Of a stretch of 64,000 nt of DNA, positions 25,096-34,086 are shown piece by piece (position 1 is the first letter of the stretch; the number at the start of each line of letters is the position of its first letter). The stretch is from assembly GCF_042429235.1 (NCBI RefSeq), contig NZ_JBHMBA010000002.1, one strand, 5' to 3'. The notes below the pieces were generated by a model. The model was given only the letters and a program-made list of their open reading frames with translations. It did no database searches and was not told where the DNA came from. The position numbers were made by a program, and so were the translations under genes. Origin of the DNA: Arthrobacter_B citreus (lineage in GTDB: Bacteria; Actinomycetota; Actinomycetes; Actinomycetales; Micrococcaceae).

Positions 25096-26436
25096 ATGAA
25101 CGACGCATACCTGAACCTCGTGAACACCGGTATCACCAAGGAAATCGCCAAGAAGCTCGGGCTGCCCCGGCCGTCCATCCTGCGGCGCTTCGACCCGGCC
25201 AAGCCTTTGATCCCCGGACCGGTGCTGGTCCTGGGCAAGGGCGAAGCGGCCGACGCACTCTCCCAGCTGCTGCTGGGCTGGGACCAGGATGTCCGCCGGC
25301 ATGCCACGCCCAAGGAAAAGCTCGGCGCGATCCTGCTGGTGCTTGACGCCGCAGCCGCCCCCGAGGACCTGGGCGACGCCACACTGGCCGCGGGCGCGGC
25401 CCTGCGCGATCTTGCCCCGGGCGGGCGGGTTGTCACAGTGTCCCGCCCCGCGGCCGAAGCGCAGGATCCCGAGGCTGCAGCGGCACGGCAGGGAGTTGAC
25501 GGGCTGCTCCGTTCCATCGCCCACGAACTGCGCGGCGGCGCCACGGCAAACGGCATTGTCCTTGCCAACGGAGTGCCGGCCACGGTTCCCGGGGTGGCAG
25601 CCGCGCTGCGGTTCCTCCTGTCCGGGAAGAGCGCCTACGTCAGCGGACAGTTCATCATCGTCGGTTCCGACGCCGGGACGCTCCCCAGCGACTGGAATGC
25701 GCCGCTGGCCGGCAAAGTGGCCGTGGTGACCGGTGCGGCGCGGGGGATCGGCGCCGCCATCGCCCGAACCCTGCACCGCGACGGCGCCACCGTGATTGTG
25801 GTCGACGTTCCGGCTGCCGGTGAACAGCTCGCCAAGGTCGCGAACGAGGTCTCCGGCACCGCCCTGCAGGTGGACATCACCCGCGACGACGCAGCCGACA
25901 GGATCCTGGCGCACGCCAAGGAACGCTACGGGCACCTGGACATCGTCATCCACAACGCGGGCATCACCCGTGACAAGCTGCTGGCCAACATGGATGAATC
26001 ACGCTGGCAGTCCGTCATTGCCGTGAACATCGCGTCCCAGCTCAAGATGAACCGGGTGCTGCTTGCCTCGGACACCTTCAGCTCCGAAGGACGCATCGTT
26101 TCGCTGGCCTCCACCAGCGGCATTGCCGGCAACCGGGGCCAGACCAACTACGCCGCTTCCAAGGGCGGCGTCATTGGCATGGTCCGGGCGACGGCGCCGC
26201 TGCTGGCACCGCGCGGCGGGTCCATCAACGCCGTCGCACCGGGATTCATCGAAACTGACATGACCGCAGCGATTCCCGCACTCACCCGCCAGGTGGCACG
26301 CCGCCTGAGCAGCCTGCAGCAGGGCGGCCTGCCCATCGACGTTGCCGAGACCATTTCCTTCCTGGCCTCCGATGCCGCCGCCGGTGTCAACGGCCAGGTG
26401 GTCCGGGTCTGCGGACAGAACATGGTGGGCGCATGA
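25096..26436 (+). CDS. Long 3-oxoacyl-[acyl-carrier-protein] reductase (HMW FabG type)
   Basis: The 446-residue protein reduces 3-oxoacyl-CoA/ACP with NAD(H). The first 210 residues are a flavodoxin-like domain not found in standard FabG. Residues 211-446 are the SDR domain: VVTGAARGIGAAIARTL, LDIVIHNAGITRDKL, then Ser in ASTSGIAG and Tyr-x-x-x-Lys in QTNYAASKGG. This is the high-molecular-weight FabG architecture, represented by M. tuberculosis FabG4. It starts two bases after the thiolase stop and overlaps the next gene by 4 bases, so the three genes are one operon. Confidence 0.92.
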   Translation: MNDAYLNLVNTGITKEIAKKLGLPRPSILRRFDPAKPLIPGPVLVLGKGEAADALSQLLLGWDQDVRRHATPKEKLGAILLVLDAAAAPEDLGDATLAAGAALRDLAPGGRVVTVSRPAAEAQDPEAAAARQGVDGLLRSIAHELRGGATANGIVLANGVPATVPGVAAALRFLLSGKSAYVSGQFIIVGSDAGTLPSDWNAPLAGKVAVVTGAARGIGAAIARTLHRDGATVIVVDVPAAGEQLAKVANEVSGTALQVDITRDDAADRILAHAKERYGHLDIVIHNAGITRDKLLANMDESRWQSVIAVNIASQLKMNRVLLASDTFSSEGRIVSLASTSGIAGNRGQTNYAASKGGVIGMVRATAPLLAPRGGSINAVAPGFIETDMTAAIPALTRQVARRLSSLQQGGLPIDVAETISFLASDAAAGVNGQVVRVCGQNMVGA

Positions 26437-27344
26437 CCGAAACCCAGCTCGATGAGATTCCCGCGCTCGGAAAGCTCTACGTAGGTGCCGTCGGCTCGGC
26501 GGCCAAGGCCCGGCTGTCCTCCGCGGAGGCGCCGCAGACGCTGCCCGAAGCCCGGCACACCGTGCGGGGCGCCCGGGTGGACCTGCAGCGGCTCGCGGAC
26601 TTCCAGCGGCTCGTGCTGCACAGCGCCTCCGACTACCTGCCGTCCGGCTTCGTGCACACCTTTGCGTTCCCGGTGGCGATGAGCCTGATGTCCCGGGACG
26701 ACTTTCCCCTGCCGCTGCTGGGCATGGTGCATCTGAGCAACAGCGTGGAGCACCTGCGGCCCATCCACTACGCCGAACCGCTCACGGTCACGGCATGGGC
26801 GGAAAACCTCGCCGGCCACCGCGCGGGCACCTCCGTGGAGCTGATCGCCGAGGTCAGCACGGGAGAGGCCGGCGCCGATGCCGTTGTATGGCGCGGCCGC
26901 TCGACGTACTTGGCCAAGGGCGTGTTCCTGCCCCGCCTGGACCGCCCGGAAGCCAGTGGTCCACGGCCGGACTTCACGCCGCCGCCGCCAACGGCGCTGT
27001 GGCGTCTCGGTGCCGACGCCGGCCGGAACTATGCCATGGTCTCCGGCGACTTCAACCCCATTCACCTCAGCCGCCTGTCGGCCAAGGCCCTGGGCATGAA
27101 GCGGTCACTGGCACACGGCATGTACCTGGCCTCGCGGGTGGTGGCCGACATCGTGGTAAACCGTCAGGAGCCGTACGAGTGGACCATCGACTTTGATTCC
27201 CCGGTGTTCCTCCCGGCCGCTGTGTCCCTGTCTATTTCAGATACTGAGGGCGACGACGGGTATTCCGGTTCCACCTTTGTTGGCTGGAACCAGCGTTCCC
27301 TGCGCCGCCATTTCGCCGGCAGCGTCCGGCCGCTTCCGGCTTAG
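26433..27344 (+). CDS. MaoC-family 3-hydroxyacyl dehydratase (HtdX-like)
   Basis: The 303-residue protein would hydrate or dehydrate enoyl/3-hydroxyacyl thioesters. It has a double hotdog fold. The N-terminal half is degenerate, and the second carries the hydratase-2 motif with Asp and His: GDFNPIHLSRLSAKALGMK, then RSLAHGMYLASRVV. Synteny with the long FabG and thiolase matches mycobacterial htdX. The ATG overlaps the upstream TGA (ATGA). It is the last gene of the operon; kynU follows after 26 bp with its own promoter. Confidence 0.88.
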   Translation: MTETQLDEIPALGKLYVGAVGSAAKARLSSAEAPQTLPEARHTVRGARVDLQRLADFQRLVLHSASDYLPSGFVHTFAFPVAMSLMSRDDFPLPLLGMVHLSNSVEHLRPIHYAEPLTVTAWAENLAGHRAGTSVELIAEVSTGEAGADAVVWRGRSTYLAKGVFLPRLDRPEASGPRPDFTPPPPTALWRLGADAGRNYAMVSGDFNPIHLSRLSAKALGMKRSLAHGMYLASRVVADIVVNRQEPYEWTIDFDSPVFLPAAVSLSISDTEGDDGYSGSTFVGWNQRSLRRHFAGSVRPLPA

Positions 27345-27370
27345 CGGCCGGTCACTGTTAGGGTGCCCAC

Positions 27371-28594
27371 ATGACTGAACTGGATGAGCTGCTTTCCACT
27401 GCCCGGGACCTGGACGCCGCGGACCCGCTGGCAGGGTTCCGGGACCGCTTCCTGGAGGCCGACGGGGTCCTCTCCTACCTCGACGGCAACTCGCTGGGCC
27501 GGCCGCTGCGGGCCACCGCGGAGCACCTGCAGGACTTTGTGCGGGAGCAGTGGGGCACCAGGCTCATCCGCGGCTGGGACGAGCAGTGGCTGGAGCTGCC
27601 CCAGCGGCTCGGTGACCAGCTCGGGGCTGCGGTCCTCGGGGCTGCCCCCGGGCAGTGCATCGTGGCGGATTCCACCACCGTCCTGCTGTACAAGCTTGCC
27701 CGGGCCGCGGTGGCGGCCCGGCCCGGGCGCAGCGAGATACTCCTGGACGCCGAGAACTTCCCCACCGACCGGTACGTCATGGAAGGCATCGCCCGGGAAT
27801 GCGGACTGACCCTCCGCTGGGTCCATGCCGGCTACGACGGCGGCGTCACGGCGGCAGATGTGGCAGCCGCAGCGGGTCCGCAGACAGCCCTGGCGGTTTT
27901 CAGCCACGTGGCCTACCGGTCCGGCTTCCTCGCCGACGCCGCCGCCATCACGAAGGTGGTGCACGACGCCGGGGGACTGGTGCTGTGGGACCTGTGCCAT
28001 TCCGCCGGGTCGGTTCCGGCGGAACTGGATGCCTGGGGCGTGGACTACGCCGCGGGCTGCAGCTACAAGTACCTCAACGGCGGGCCCGGCGCTCCGGCCT
28101 GGGCCTACGTGGCCACCCGGCACCAAGAGGAGTTTAGCCAGCCGATCCAGGGCTGGCTGGGCAGCGCCGATCCCTTCGGGATGGCACAGGGCTACGAGCC
28201 GGCCGCCGGAATCCGGCGGCTGGTCTCCGGCACGCCGCCCGTGCTCGGCATGCTGCCCGTTCAGGACATGGTCTCCCTGATCGCTGAGGCGGGCATCGAC
28301 GCCGTCCGGGCGAAGTCGGTGGCGCTCACCGAGTACGCCCTGACGGTGGTGGACGCGGTGCTGGCACCGCGCGGCGTCGTCCTGGCGTCCCCGCGTGACC
28401 CACAGCGGCGCGGCAGCCACATCACCATCGACCATCCCGAGTTCAAGGCCATCACCGCCGAGCTGTGGAAGCAGGGGATTATTCCCGACTACCGGAACCC
28501 CTCGGGAATCCGGCTCGGACTGTCCCCGCTGTCCACGTCCTTTGAAGAGGTCTGTCTGGGCATCAAAGCCATCGACGATGAGCTGTCCCGATAG
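27371..28594 (+). CDS. kynU: Kynureninase
   Basis: This PLP enzyme cleaves L-kynurenine to anthranilate and alanine, or 3-hydroxykynurenine to 3-hydroxyanthranilate. The 407-residue protein has the family pattern YLDGNSLGRP, then VLWDLCHSAGSVP (the PLP-binding Asp), the Schiff-base lysine in GCSYKYLNGGPGAP, and the C-terminal PSGIRLGLSPLSTSFEEV. TAGGGT at 27359-27364 is 6 nt before the ATG, with no Shine-Dalgarno. No tryptophan dioxygenase or kynurenine formamidase lies in this window, so the pathway partners must be elsewhere. Confidence 0.94.
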   Translation: MTELDELLSTARDLDAADPLAGFRDRFLEADGVLSYLDGNSLGRPLRATAEHLQDFVREQWGTRLIRGWDEQWLELPQRLGDQLGAAVLGAAPGQCIVADSTTVLLYKLARAAVAARPGRSEILLDAENFPTDRYVMEGIARECGLTLRWVHAGYDGGVTAADVAAAAGPQTALAVFSHVAYRSGFLADAAAITKVVHDAGGLVLWDLCHSAGSVPAELDAWGVDYAAGCSYKYLNGGPGAPAWAYVATRHQEEFSQPIQGWLGSADPFGMAQGYEPAAGIRRLVSGTPPVLGMLPVQDMVSLIAEAGIDAVRAKSVALTEYALTVVDAVLAPRGVVLASPRDPQRRGSHITIDHPEFKAITAELWKQGIIPDYRNPSGIRLGLSPLSTSFEEVCLGIKAIDDELSR

Positions 28595-28638
28595 GCGGCA
28601 GGCAGAGGCCGGCAGCCGGGTGCGGCATGATGGACAGA

Positions 28639-29205
28639 ATGCCCCTTAAACAGCTGCTGGCCGGCATCACGGCACTTCCGCAATCAGAACAGCGGGACCC
28701 ATATCTGCGGTTCCTCCAGACCGCGGGGGACGCCGCGCTGCGCAGGGACGGCGGCCCGGAGCATGTCACGGGATCCTGCTTCGTCTTTTCGCCTGGGTTC
28801 GATCAGGTTCTCCTGTGCTTCCACCGCAAGGGACAGTTCTGGGTGCAGTTTGGGGGCCATGTCGAGCCGCAGGATGCATCAGTGGCGGAAACTGCGCAGC
28901 GGGAAGCCCGCGAGGAGTCAGGCGTTGCTGACCTGACCCTGCTGTCCGGCGCGGTCATGGATCTTGACCGGCACGACCTGCATGCCGGATTTTCCTGCGC
29001 CGCCCACTGGGATGTGGGGTTTGCCGCGGTCGTGGCTCCGGATGCCGTGACCGCGGTCAGTGACGAAAGCGAGGATGTCCGCTGGTTCCCCATCGACGGA
29101 TTGCCGGCGCAGGTGCCGCCGACCTTCCGCGCGCGCCTGGAGCACGTCCGGCGCGTGGCGCTCGATGGTCTGGATCGAAGTTCCGCGGCTGCTCCCACCC
29201 AGTAG
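28639..29205 (+). CDS. NUDIX hydrolase
   Basis: The 188-residue protein has a Nudix region FGGHVEPQDASVAETAQ followed by REAREESGV, which carries the REUXEEXGU metal-binding core. Such enzymes hydrolyse nucleoside diphosphates linked to another moiety; the substrate is unknown. The ATG at 28639 is preceded by CATGAT at 28626-28631, 7 nt away, fitting a leaderless start. An ATG at 28627 would overlap that box. It sits alone between kynU and the sugar ABC operon. Confidence 0.85.
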   Translation: MPLKQLLAGITALPQSEQRDPYLRFLQTAGDAALRRDGGPEHVTGSCFVFSPGFDQVLLCFHRKGQFWVQFGGHVEPQDASVAETAQREAREESGVADLTLLSGAVMDLDRHDLHAGFSCAAHWDVGFAAVVAPDAVTAVSDESEDVRWFPIDGLPAQVPPTFRARLEHVRRVALDGLDRSSAAAPTQ

Positions 29206-29346
29206 GAGCTCCCGAGGAGTTCCGGCACGGCGCGGTCCTTCCTGACGGCGCGGTCGCGCCCGGCCCTGGTCCGCCGGTTTGTCGGGAGATATTCCCCCTG
29301 ATGTGGCCTTGCCGTTGAGGGCCGGATACGCCGCACGACGGCCGAA
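29206..29346. other. Intergenic stretch before the sugar ABC promoter
   Basis: The whole gap to the next gene is 306 bp. This first part is GC-rich with a repeated GGCGCGGTC (around 29230 and 29248) and no convincing gene or hairpin on either strand. The promoter and operator occupy the rest. Confidence 0.6.
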
Positions 29347-29390
29347 TTGACAATGAGGCCCTCCCGGGAGCCATAATGTTAGCGCTCACA
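29347..29390 (+). promoter_or_regulatory. Promoter with LacI-type operator for the sugar ABC operon
   Basis: TTGACA (29347-29352) and CATAAT (29372-29377) are 19 nt apart. Overlapping the end of the -10 box is TGTTAGCGCTCACA (29377-29390), a palindrome with one mismatch that fits the LacI-family consensus TGTGAGCGCTCACA. Repression by a sugar-responsive LacI protein is inferred; no such regulator is in the window. Confidence 0.68.
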
Positions 29391-29511
29391 TCAGCATGTG
29401 ACGCACTTCTCACCCCCGCTCCTGCCGGGGTTTCGGGAAAGGACCGCACAGCGGGTCCCCGAACCGGCAGTTTCTCCGTTAGACAACGATGTCCACCGAA
29501 AGGGCTCCTTC

Positions 29512-30639
29512 GTGAAAATGCGTAAACTCCTTCTCAGCGTGACGGCCGGTATCCTGGCCGTTTCCGTGGCAGGCTGCGGCTCGGGCCGCGGCGGCGCTGA
29601 AAGCGATTCCGCCGGCGAGTCCGGTGACAACTCCGGCGCCCTGGTGGGCATTGCCATGCCGACCAAGACGTCCGAACGGTGGATCAAAGACGGCGACGCC
29701 ATCAAGGCCGAGCTGGAAGACCTCGGCTACGACACCACGCTGGAATATGCCGACGACGACATCCCCACCCAGGTCCAGCAGGTGTCGAACATGATCACCA
29801 AGGGTGCCAAGGTCCTGGTCATTGCAGCCATCGACGGCACCGCGCTCAGCGACCAGCTGGACAATGCAGCCGATGCGGGCATCAAGGTCATCGCCTACGA
29901 CCGCCTGATCACTGGCAACGAGAACGTGGATTACTACACCACGTTCGACAACTACACGGTTGGCGTCCAGCAGGCAACGTCGCTGCTCACCGGCCTGGGC
30001 ATCCTCGATGCCGACGGCAAGGACACCGGCGCCACGGAACCGAAGAACATCGAACTCTTCGCCGGCAGCCCGGATGACAACAACGCCAACTTCTTCTACA
30101 AAGGCGCGATGGACACCCTCCAGCCGTACATCGACAAGGGAACCCTTGTGGTCCAGAGCGGCCAGACCGGCTTCACCCAGATCGCCACCCTGCGCTGGGA
30201 CCCGGCCACCGCCCAGAAGCGCATGCAGAACCTGATCGCCAGCACGTACTCCGGCGGCCAGAAGGTGGACGGCGTGCTGTCCCCGTACGACGGCATCTCG
30301 CTGGGCATCATCTCCGCACTCACCGGCTCCGGCTACGCACCGGACGCCCTGCCCGTCATTACGGGCCAGGACGCCGAAGCGGCATCAGTGAAGTCGATCA
30401 TGAACAACCAGCAGTACTCCACGATCTACAAGGACACCCGTGCCCTCGGCGAGCAGGCCGTGGCCATGGTCGACGCCGTCCTCAAGGGTGAAGACCCCGA
30501 GGTCAATGACACCGAGACGTACGACAACAAGGTCAAGATCGTTCCGACCTACCTGCTGGACCCGATGGTGGTCACCAAGGACAACTACGAGGAAGTCCTC
30601 GTCGACAGCGGTTACTACGAGGCCTCCGACCTCAAGTAA
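29512..30639 (+). CDS. chvE: ChvE-type sugar ABC transporter substrate-binding lipoprotein
   Basis: The 375-residue extracytoplasmic lipoprotein captures monosaccharides for the permease. The lipobox LAVSVAGC lies near residues 15-22, and the periplasmic-binding fold (type I) opens with GIAMPTKTSERWIKDGDAIK. Later TYLLDPMVVTKDNYEEVLVDSGYYEASDLK matches the multiple-monosaccharide (ChvE/MmsA-B) family. The GTG at 29512 is preferred because AAAGGG sits about 8 nt upstream; an ATG lies at 29518. It is first in the three-gene operon, and the sugar is not defined by sequence (ChvE proteins often take xylose, arabinose, glucose or galactose). Confidence 0.9.
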   Translation: MKMRKLLLSVTAGILAVSVAGCGSGRGGAESDSAGESGDNSGALVGIAMPTKTSERWIKDGDAIKAELEDLGYDTTLEYADDDIPTQVQQVSNMITKGAKVLVIAAIDGTALSDQLDNAADAGIKVIAYDRLITGNENVDYYTTFDNYTVGVQQATSLLTGLGILDADGKDTGATEPKNIELFAGSPDDNNANFFYKGAMDTLQPYIDKGTLVVQSGQTGFTQIATLRWDPATAQKRMQNLIASTYSGGQKVDGVLSPYDGISLGIISALTGSGYAPDALPVITGQDAEAASVKSIMNNQQYSTIYKDTRALGEQAVAMVDAVLKGEDPEVNDTETYDNKVKIVPTYLLDPMVVTKDNYEEVLVDSGYYEASDLK

Positions 30640-30716
30640 CTCCCTACCACCGCGGTGGTTCCGGGCGGCAGCCGAACGCGGCTGCCGCCCGGCACACCGC
30701 GGGCAAGGACATGAAC

Positions 30717-32279
30717 GTGAACGCGAATATTCTTTCCATGCGGGGAATCACCAAGTCCTTCCCCGGGGTCAAGGCACTCCAGGACGTTTCCCTGGAGGTC
30801 CGCCAGGGCACCGTGCACGCCATCTGCGGCGAGAACGGTGCCGGGAAGTCCACCCTGATGAAGGTCCTGTCCGGGGTATATCCGGCCGGCACCTACGATG
30901 GCGGGATCTACCTGGAAGGCGAGCTCCAGGAATATAAGGACATCAAGGATTCGGAATCGGCCGGCGTGGTGATCATTCACCAGGAACTGGCGCTGAGCCC
31001 GTTCCTTTCCATTGCCGAGAACATCTACCTGGGCAATGAACAGTCCAGGGGCGGTTTTATCGACTGGCACCGCACCAACCTTGAAGCGGCAAAGCTCCTG
31101 GAGCGGGTGGGCCTGTCCGAAAATCCCGCAACCAGGATCCAGGACATCGGCGTGGGCAAGCAGCAGCTGGTGGAAATCGCCAAGGCCCTGTCCAAGCGGG
31201 TCAAGCTGCTCATCCTCGACGAGCCGACGGCCGCCCTGAACGATGAAGACTCCGAGCATCTCCTGGGGCTGATCAAGGACCTGCGCCGCGACGGCATCAC
31301 CTGCATCATCATCAGCCACAAGCTCAACGAGATTAAGTCGATCGCCGACGCCGTCACCATCATCCGTGACGGACGGACCATTGAAACCCTGGACATGCAG
31401 GCGGACGAGATCTCCGAAGAGCGCATTATCCGCGGCATGGTGGGCCGCGACCTCGACAGCCGGTACCCGGACCACACCCCGGTGATCGGCGAGGAAGTCC
31501 TGCGCATCGAGGACTGGACCGTGCATCATCCGCTGGACCGGTCCCGCAAGGTTGTCAACGGCGCAAACCTGAACGTTCGTGCCGGGGAGATTGTCGGCAT
31601 TGCCGGCCTGATGGGCGCCGGCCGCACCGAGCTGGCGATGAGTGTTTTTGGACGCAGTTACGGACACAACATCAGCGGACGCGTGTACAAGAACGGCCGC
31701 GAAATCACCATGAAGAACGTCGGACAGGCTATCGCGCACGGGCTGGCCTATGCCACTGAGGACCGGAAGCGGTACGGCCTGAACCTCATCGAGGACATTC
31801 GGCGCAACATCTCCACCTCCAGCCTGAACAAGCTCTCCGTCCGCGGCTGGGTGGACCCGTACCGGGAACACCTGACGGCGGAAAAGTACCGGACCAGCAT
31901 GAACATCAAGGCCCCCTCCGTCCTGGCACTGACCGGAAAGCTCTCCGGCGGGAACCAGCAGAAGGTCGTGCTGTCCAAATGGATCCACACCAACCCCGAC
32001 GTGCTGATTCTCGACGAGCCCACCCGCGGCATCGACATCGGCGCCAAGTACGAGATTTACACCATCATCAATGAACTGGCGGACCAGGGTAAGGCGATCA
32101 TCGTGATCTCCTCCGAGCTGCCGGAGCTGCTGGGAATCTGCGACCGCATCTACACGCTGGCGGAAGGCCGCATCACTGCCGACGTCCCGCGGGAAAAAGC
32201 CACCGCCGAATATCTCATGCAATACATGACCCGTGACGCCAGGACTCCTGCAGCCGCGACAGACAAGGAACGCCAATGA
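30717..32279 (+). CDS. mmsA: Multiple-monosaccharide ABC transporter, ATP-binding protein
   Basis: This is a double ATPase of 520 residues. The N-terminal domain has Walker A GENGAGKSTLMKVLSG and Walker B LLILDEPTAALND. The second domain has the family's degenerate Walker A (AGLMGAGRTELAMSVFG), signature LSGGNQQKVVLSKW and Walker B VLILDEPTRGIDIG. It energises sugar uptake at the inner membrane face. The GTG at 30717 has AAGGA 7 nt upstream. The ATG at 30711 would have it only 1 nt away. It overlaps the permease gene by 4 bases. Confidence 0.94.
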   Translation: MNANILSMRGITKSFPGVKALQDVSLEVRQGTVHAICGENGAGKSTLMKVLSGVYPAGTYDGGIYLEGELQEYKDIKDSESAGVVIIHQELALSPFLSIAENIYLGNEQSRGGFIDWHRTNLEAAKLLERVGLSENPATRIQDIGVGKQQLVEIAKALSKRVKLLILDEPTAALNDEDSEHLLGLIKDLRRDGITCIIISHKLNEIKSIADAVTIIRDGRTIETLDMQADEISEERIIRGMVGRDLDSRYPDHTPVIGEEVLRIEDWTVHHPLDRSRKVVNGANLNVRAGEIVGIAGLMGAGRTELAMSVFGRSYGHNISGRVYKNGREITMKNVGQAIAHGLAYATEDRKRYGLNLIEDIRRNISTSSLNKLSVRGWVDPYREHLTAEKYRTSMNIKAPSVLALTGKLSGGNQQKVVLSKWIHTNPDVLILDEPTRGIDIGAKYEIYTIINELADQGKAIIVISSELPELLGICDRIYTLAEGRITADVPREKATAEYLMQYMTRDARTPAAATDKERQ

Positions 32280-33523
32280 GCACTCTCACCGACCAGGGGG
32301 CGTCCACCGGCGCCCCGGCACCAAAGGAACGTCCGGCAGGGATTGTCGGCACCGCCCTGAACTACCTGACCGGGCAGCTGCGCCAAGTGGGCCTGTTCAT
32401 CGCGCTGATCGCGATCATCATTTTCTTCCAGATCACCACCAACGGGATCACGCTGGCCCCGATCAACGTCTCGAACCTGATCATCCAGAACAGCTACATC
32501 CTGATCCTCGCCGTCGGCATGGTGCTGGTGATTATCGCCGGACACATTGACCTCTCGGTTGGCTCCGTCGTCGCCTTCACCGGGGCCGCGGCCGGCGTCA
32601 TGATCACCCAGTGGGGCCTGCCCTGGTGGATGGCAGCAATCCTGTGCCTGGTCCTCGGCGCCGCCGTCGGAGCCTGGCAGGGGTTCTGGATTGCCTACTT
32701 CGGGATTCCGGCGTTTATCGTCACCCTGGCGGGCATGCTGACCTTCCGCGGACTGACCCAGATCGTCCTGCAGAACCAGCAGATCTCGCCCTTCCCGGAC
32801 AAGTTCCGCGACCTCGGCAGCGGCTTCCTCCCCGACCTTGGCGGGGGCACCAGCTTCCTGGAACCGCTCACGATCATCATTGGCGTGCTGTCCGCAGCAG
32901 CCCTGGTTGGCTCCGGCATCCGCCAGCGGATGATCCGCCGCCGCCACCAGCTGGTGGACGAGCCGATCCTGTGGTTCGCCGCCAAGCTGCTGCTGACCGC
33001 CGGCCTGATCCTGTTCATCACCTACCTGCTGGCCAGCTACCGGGGCACTCCCATCGTCCTGGTCATTCTGGGCCTGCTGACCGTGGGCTACTCGGCCGTC
33101 ATGAACCGCAGCGTATGGGGCCGCCACATCTATGCGATGGGCGGGAACCTGCACGCCGCGGATCTCTCCGGAATCAACACCAAGCGGACCACCTTCACCG
33201 TCTTCATCAACATGGGTGTCCTCGCGGCGCTGGCCGGCCTGGTCTTCACCGCGCAGCTGAACCTTGCCAGCCCCAAGGCCGGCGAAGGCTTTGAACTCGA
33301 TGCGATCGCAGCCGTCTTCATCGGCGGTGCTGCGGTCACCGGCGGCATCGGCCGCGTGACCGGTGCCATCATTGGCGGCCTGATCATCGGCATCCTGAAC
33401 AACGGAATGTCCATCATGGGCGTCGGCACCGAATACCAGCAGCTGATCAAGGGGCTCGTGCTCCTGGCCGCCGTGGCGTTCGATGTCTTCAACAAGCGCC
33501 GCGGATCCGCCTCGATCACCTAG
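32276..33523 (+). CDS. mmsB: Multiple-monosaccharide ABC transporter, permease
   Basis: The 415-residue membrane protein forms the sugar channel. About ten helices can be seen, including the branched-chain/sugar permease motif AGHIDLSVGSVVAFTG and, near the end, IAAVFIGGAAVTGGIGRVTGAIIGG. The ATG overlaps the ATPase stop (ATGA). A long perfect terminator follows, closing the operon. Confidence 0.94.
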   Translation: MSTLTDQGASTGAPAPKERPAGIVGTALNYLTGQLRQVGLFIALIAIIIFFQITTNGITLAPINVSNLIIQNSYILILAVGMVLVIIAGHIDLSVGSVVAFTGAAAGVMITQWGLPWWMAAILCLVLGAAVGAWQGFWIAYFGIPAFIVTLAGMLTFRGLTQIVLQNQQISPFPDKFRDLGSGFLPDLGGGTSFLEPLTIIIGVLSAAALVGSGIRQRMIRRRHQLVDEPILWFAAKLLLTAGLILFITYLLASYRGTPIVLVILGLLTVGYSAVMNRSVWGRHIYAMGGNLHAADLSGINTKRTTFTVFINMGVLAALAGLVFTAQLNLASPKAGEGFELDAIAAVFIGGAAVTGGIGRVTGAIIGGLIIGILNNGMSIMGVGTEYQQLIKGLVLLAAVAFDVFNKRRGSASIT

Positions 33524-33551
33524 GCGAAGGTTTTCGGCAGGAATCCCGCGC

Positions 33552-33601
33552 AACGCCAAAGTGGCCGGCACCCAGCATTGGGTGCCGGCCACTTTGGCGT
33601 T
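33552..33601. terminator. Bidirectional terminator after mmsB
   Basis: A 23-bp perfect stem (arms 33552-33574 and 33579-33601, starting AACGCCAAAGTGG) closes a 4-nt loop GCAT. It lies between mmsB and the convergent uspA and is the longest hairpin in the window. Confidence 0.92.
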
Positions 33602-33642
33602 TCATTGTGGCCTCTTTTACGGAGGTGTTGCCGCGCTGACTG

Positions 33643-34047
33643 CTAGTCGCCGGCCTTGACCGCGAGGACCGGGCAGTCGGCCTGGAGCAGCACCCGCTGC
33701 GCCGTGCTGCCCAGCAGCATCTTGCCCACCGGGGTGCGGCGGCGCAGTCCCAGGACAATGAGCTCGACGCCGGGAGCATCGGCGGCCTTCAGGATCTCCT
33801 CGGCCGGGTCGTAGTCGCCCACCGGGTGGATCAGCTTATAGGAGGTCTGCGCTGATTTCAGTTCCCCTTCAAGCTCCTTCAGCGCGGCGTTGTTGGCGTC
33901 TTCCTGCTCCTGGTGGTGCAGTCCGTGGCGGGGAAACGCCACGTTGACGATGACCAGCTGCGTCGAGCGCGCAGTGGCTTCCCGGCGGGCGGCGTCCAGC
34001 GCGGCCGTCCCCTCGGGGGTGGGAAGAAATCCGACGACAATACTCAT
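33643..34047 (-). CDS. Universal stress protein, UspA family
   Basis: This is a single UspA domain of 134 residues. It opens MSIVVGFLPTPEGTAALDAA and ends with the ATP-loop pattern GLRRRTPVGKMLLGSTAQRV and CPVLAVKAGD, so it probably binds ATP. It is on the same strand as, and 39 bp downstream of, the amino-acid permease; Usp proteins often travel with transporters. Its physiological role is unknown. Confidence 0.9.
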   Translation of the reverse strand: MSIVVGFLPTPEGTAALDAARREATARSTQLVIVNVAFPRHGLHHQEQEDANNAALKELEGELKSAQTSYKLIHPVGDYDPAEEILKAADAPGVELIVLGLRRRTPVGKMLLGSTAQRVLLQADCPVLAVKAGD

Positions 34048-34086
34048 GGTGCTCCTGACCTAGGGATGGAAAAGCGGGTGGGCGAA

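Noticed and set aside
30615..32276. A 553-codon open frame antisense to mmsA
   Set aside because: mmsA carries two full ATPase domains; the opposite frame is rich in Gln, His, Val and Gly and shows no motif.
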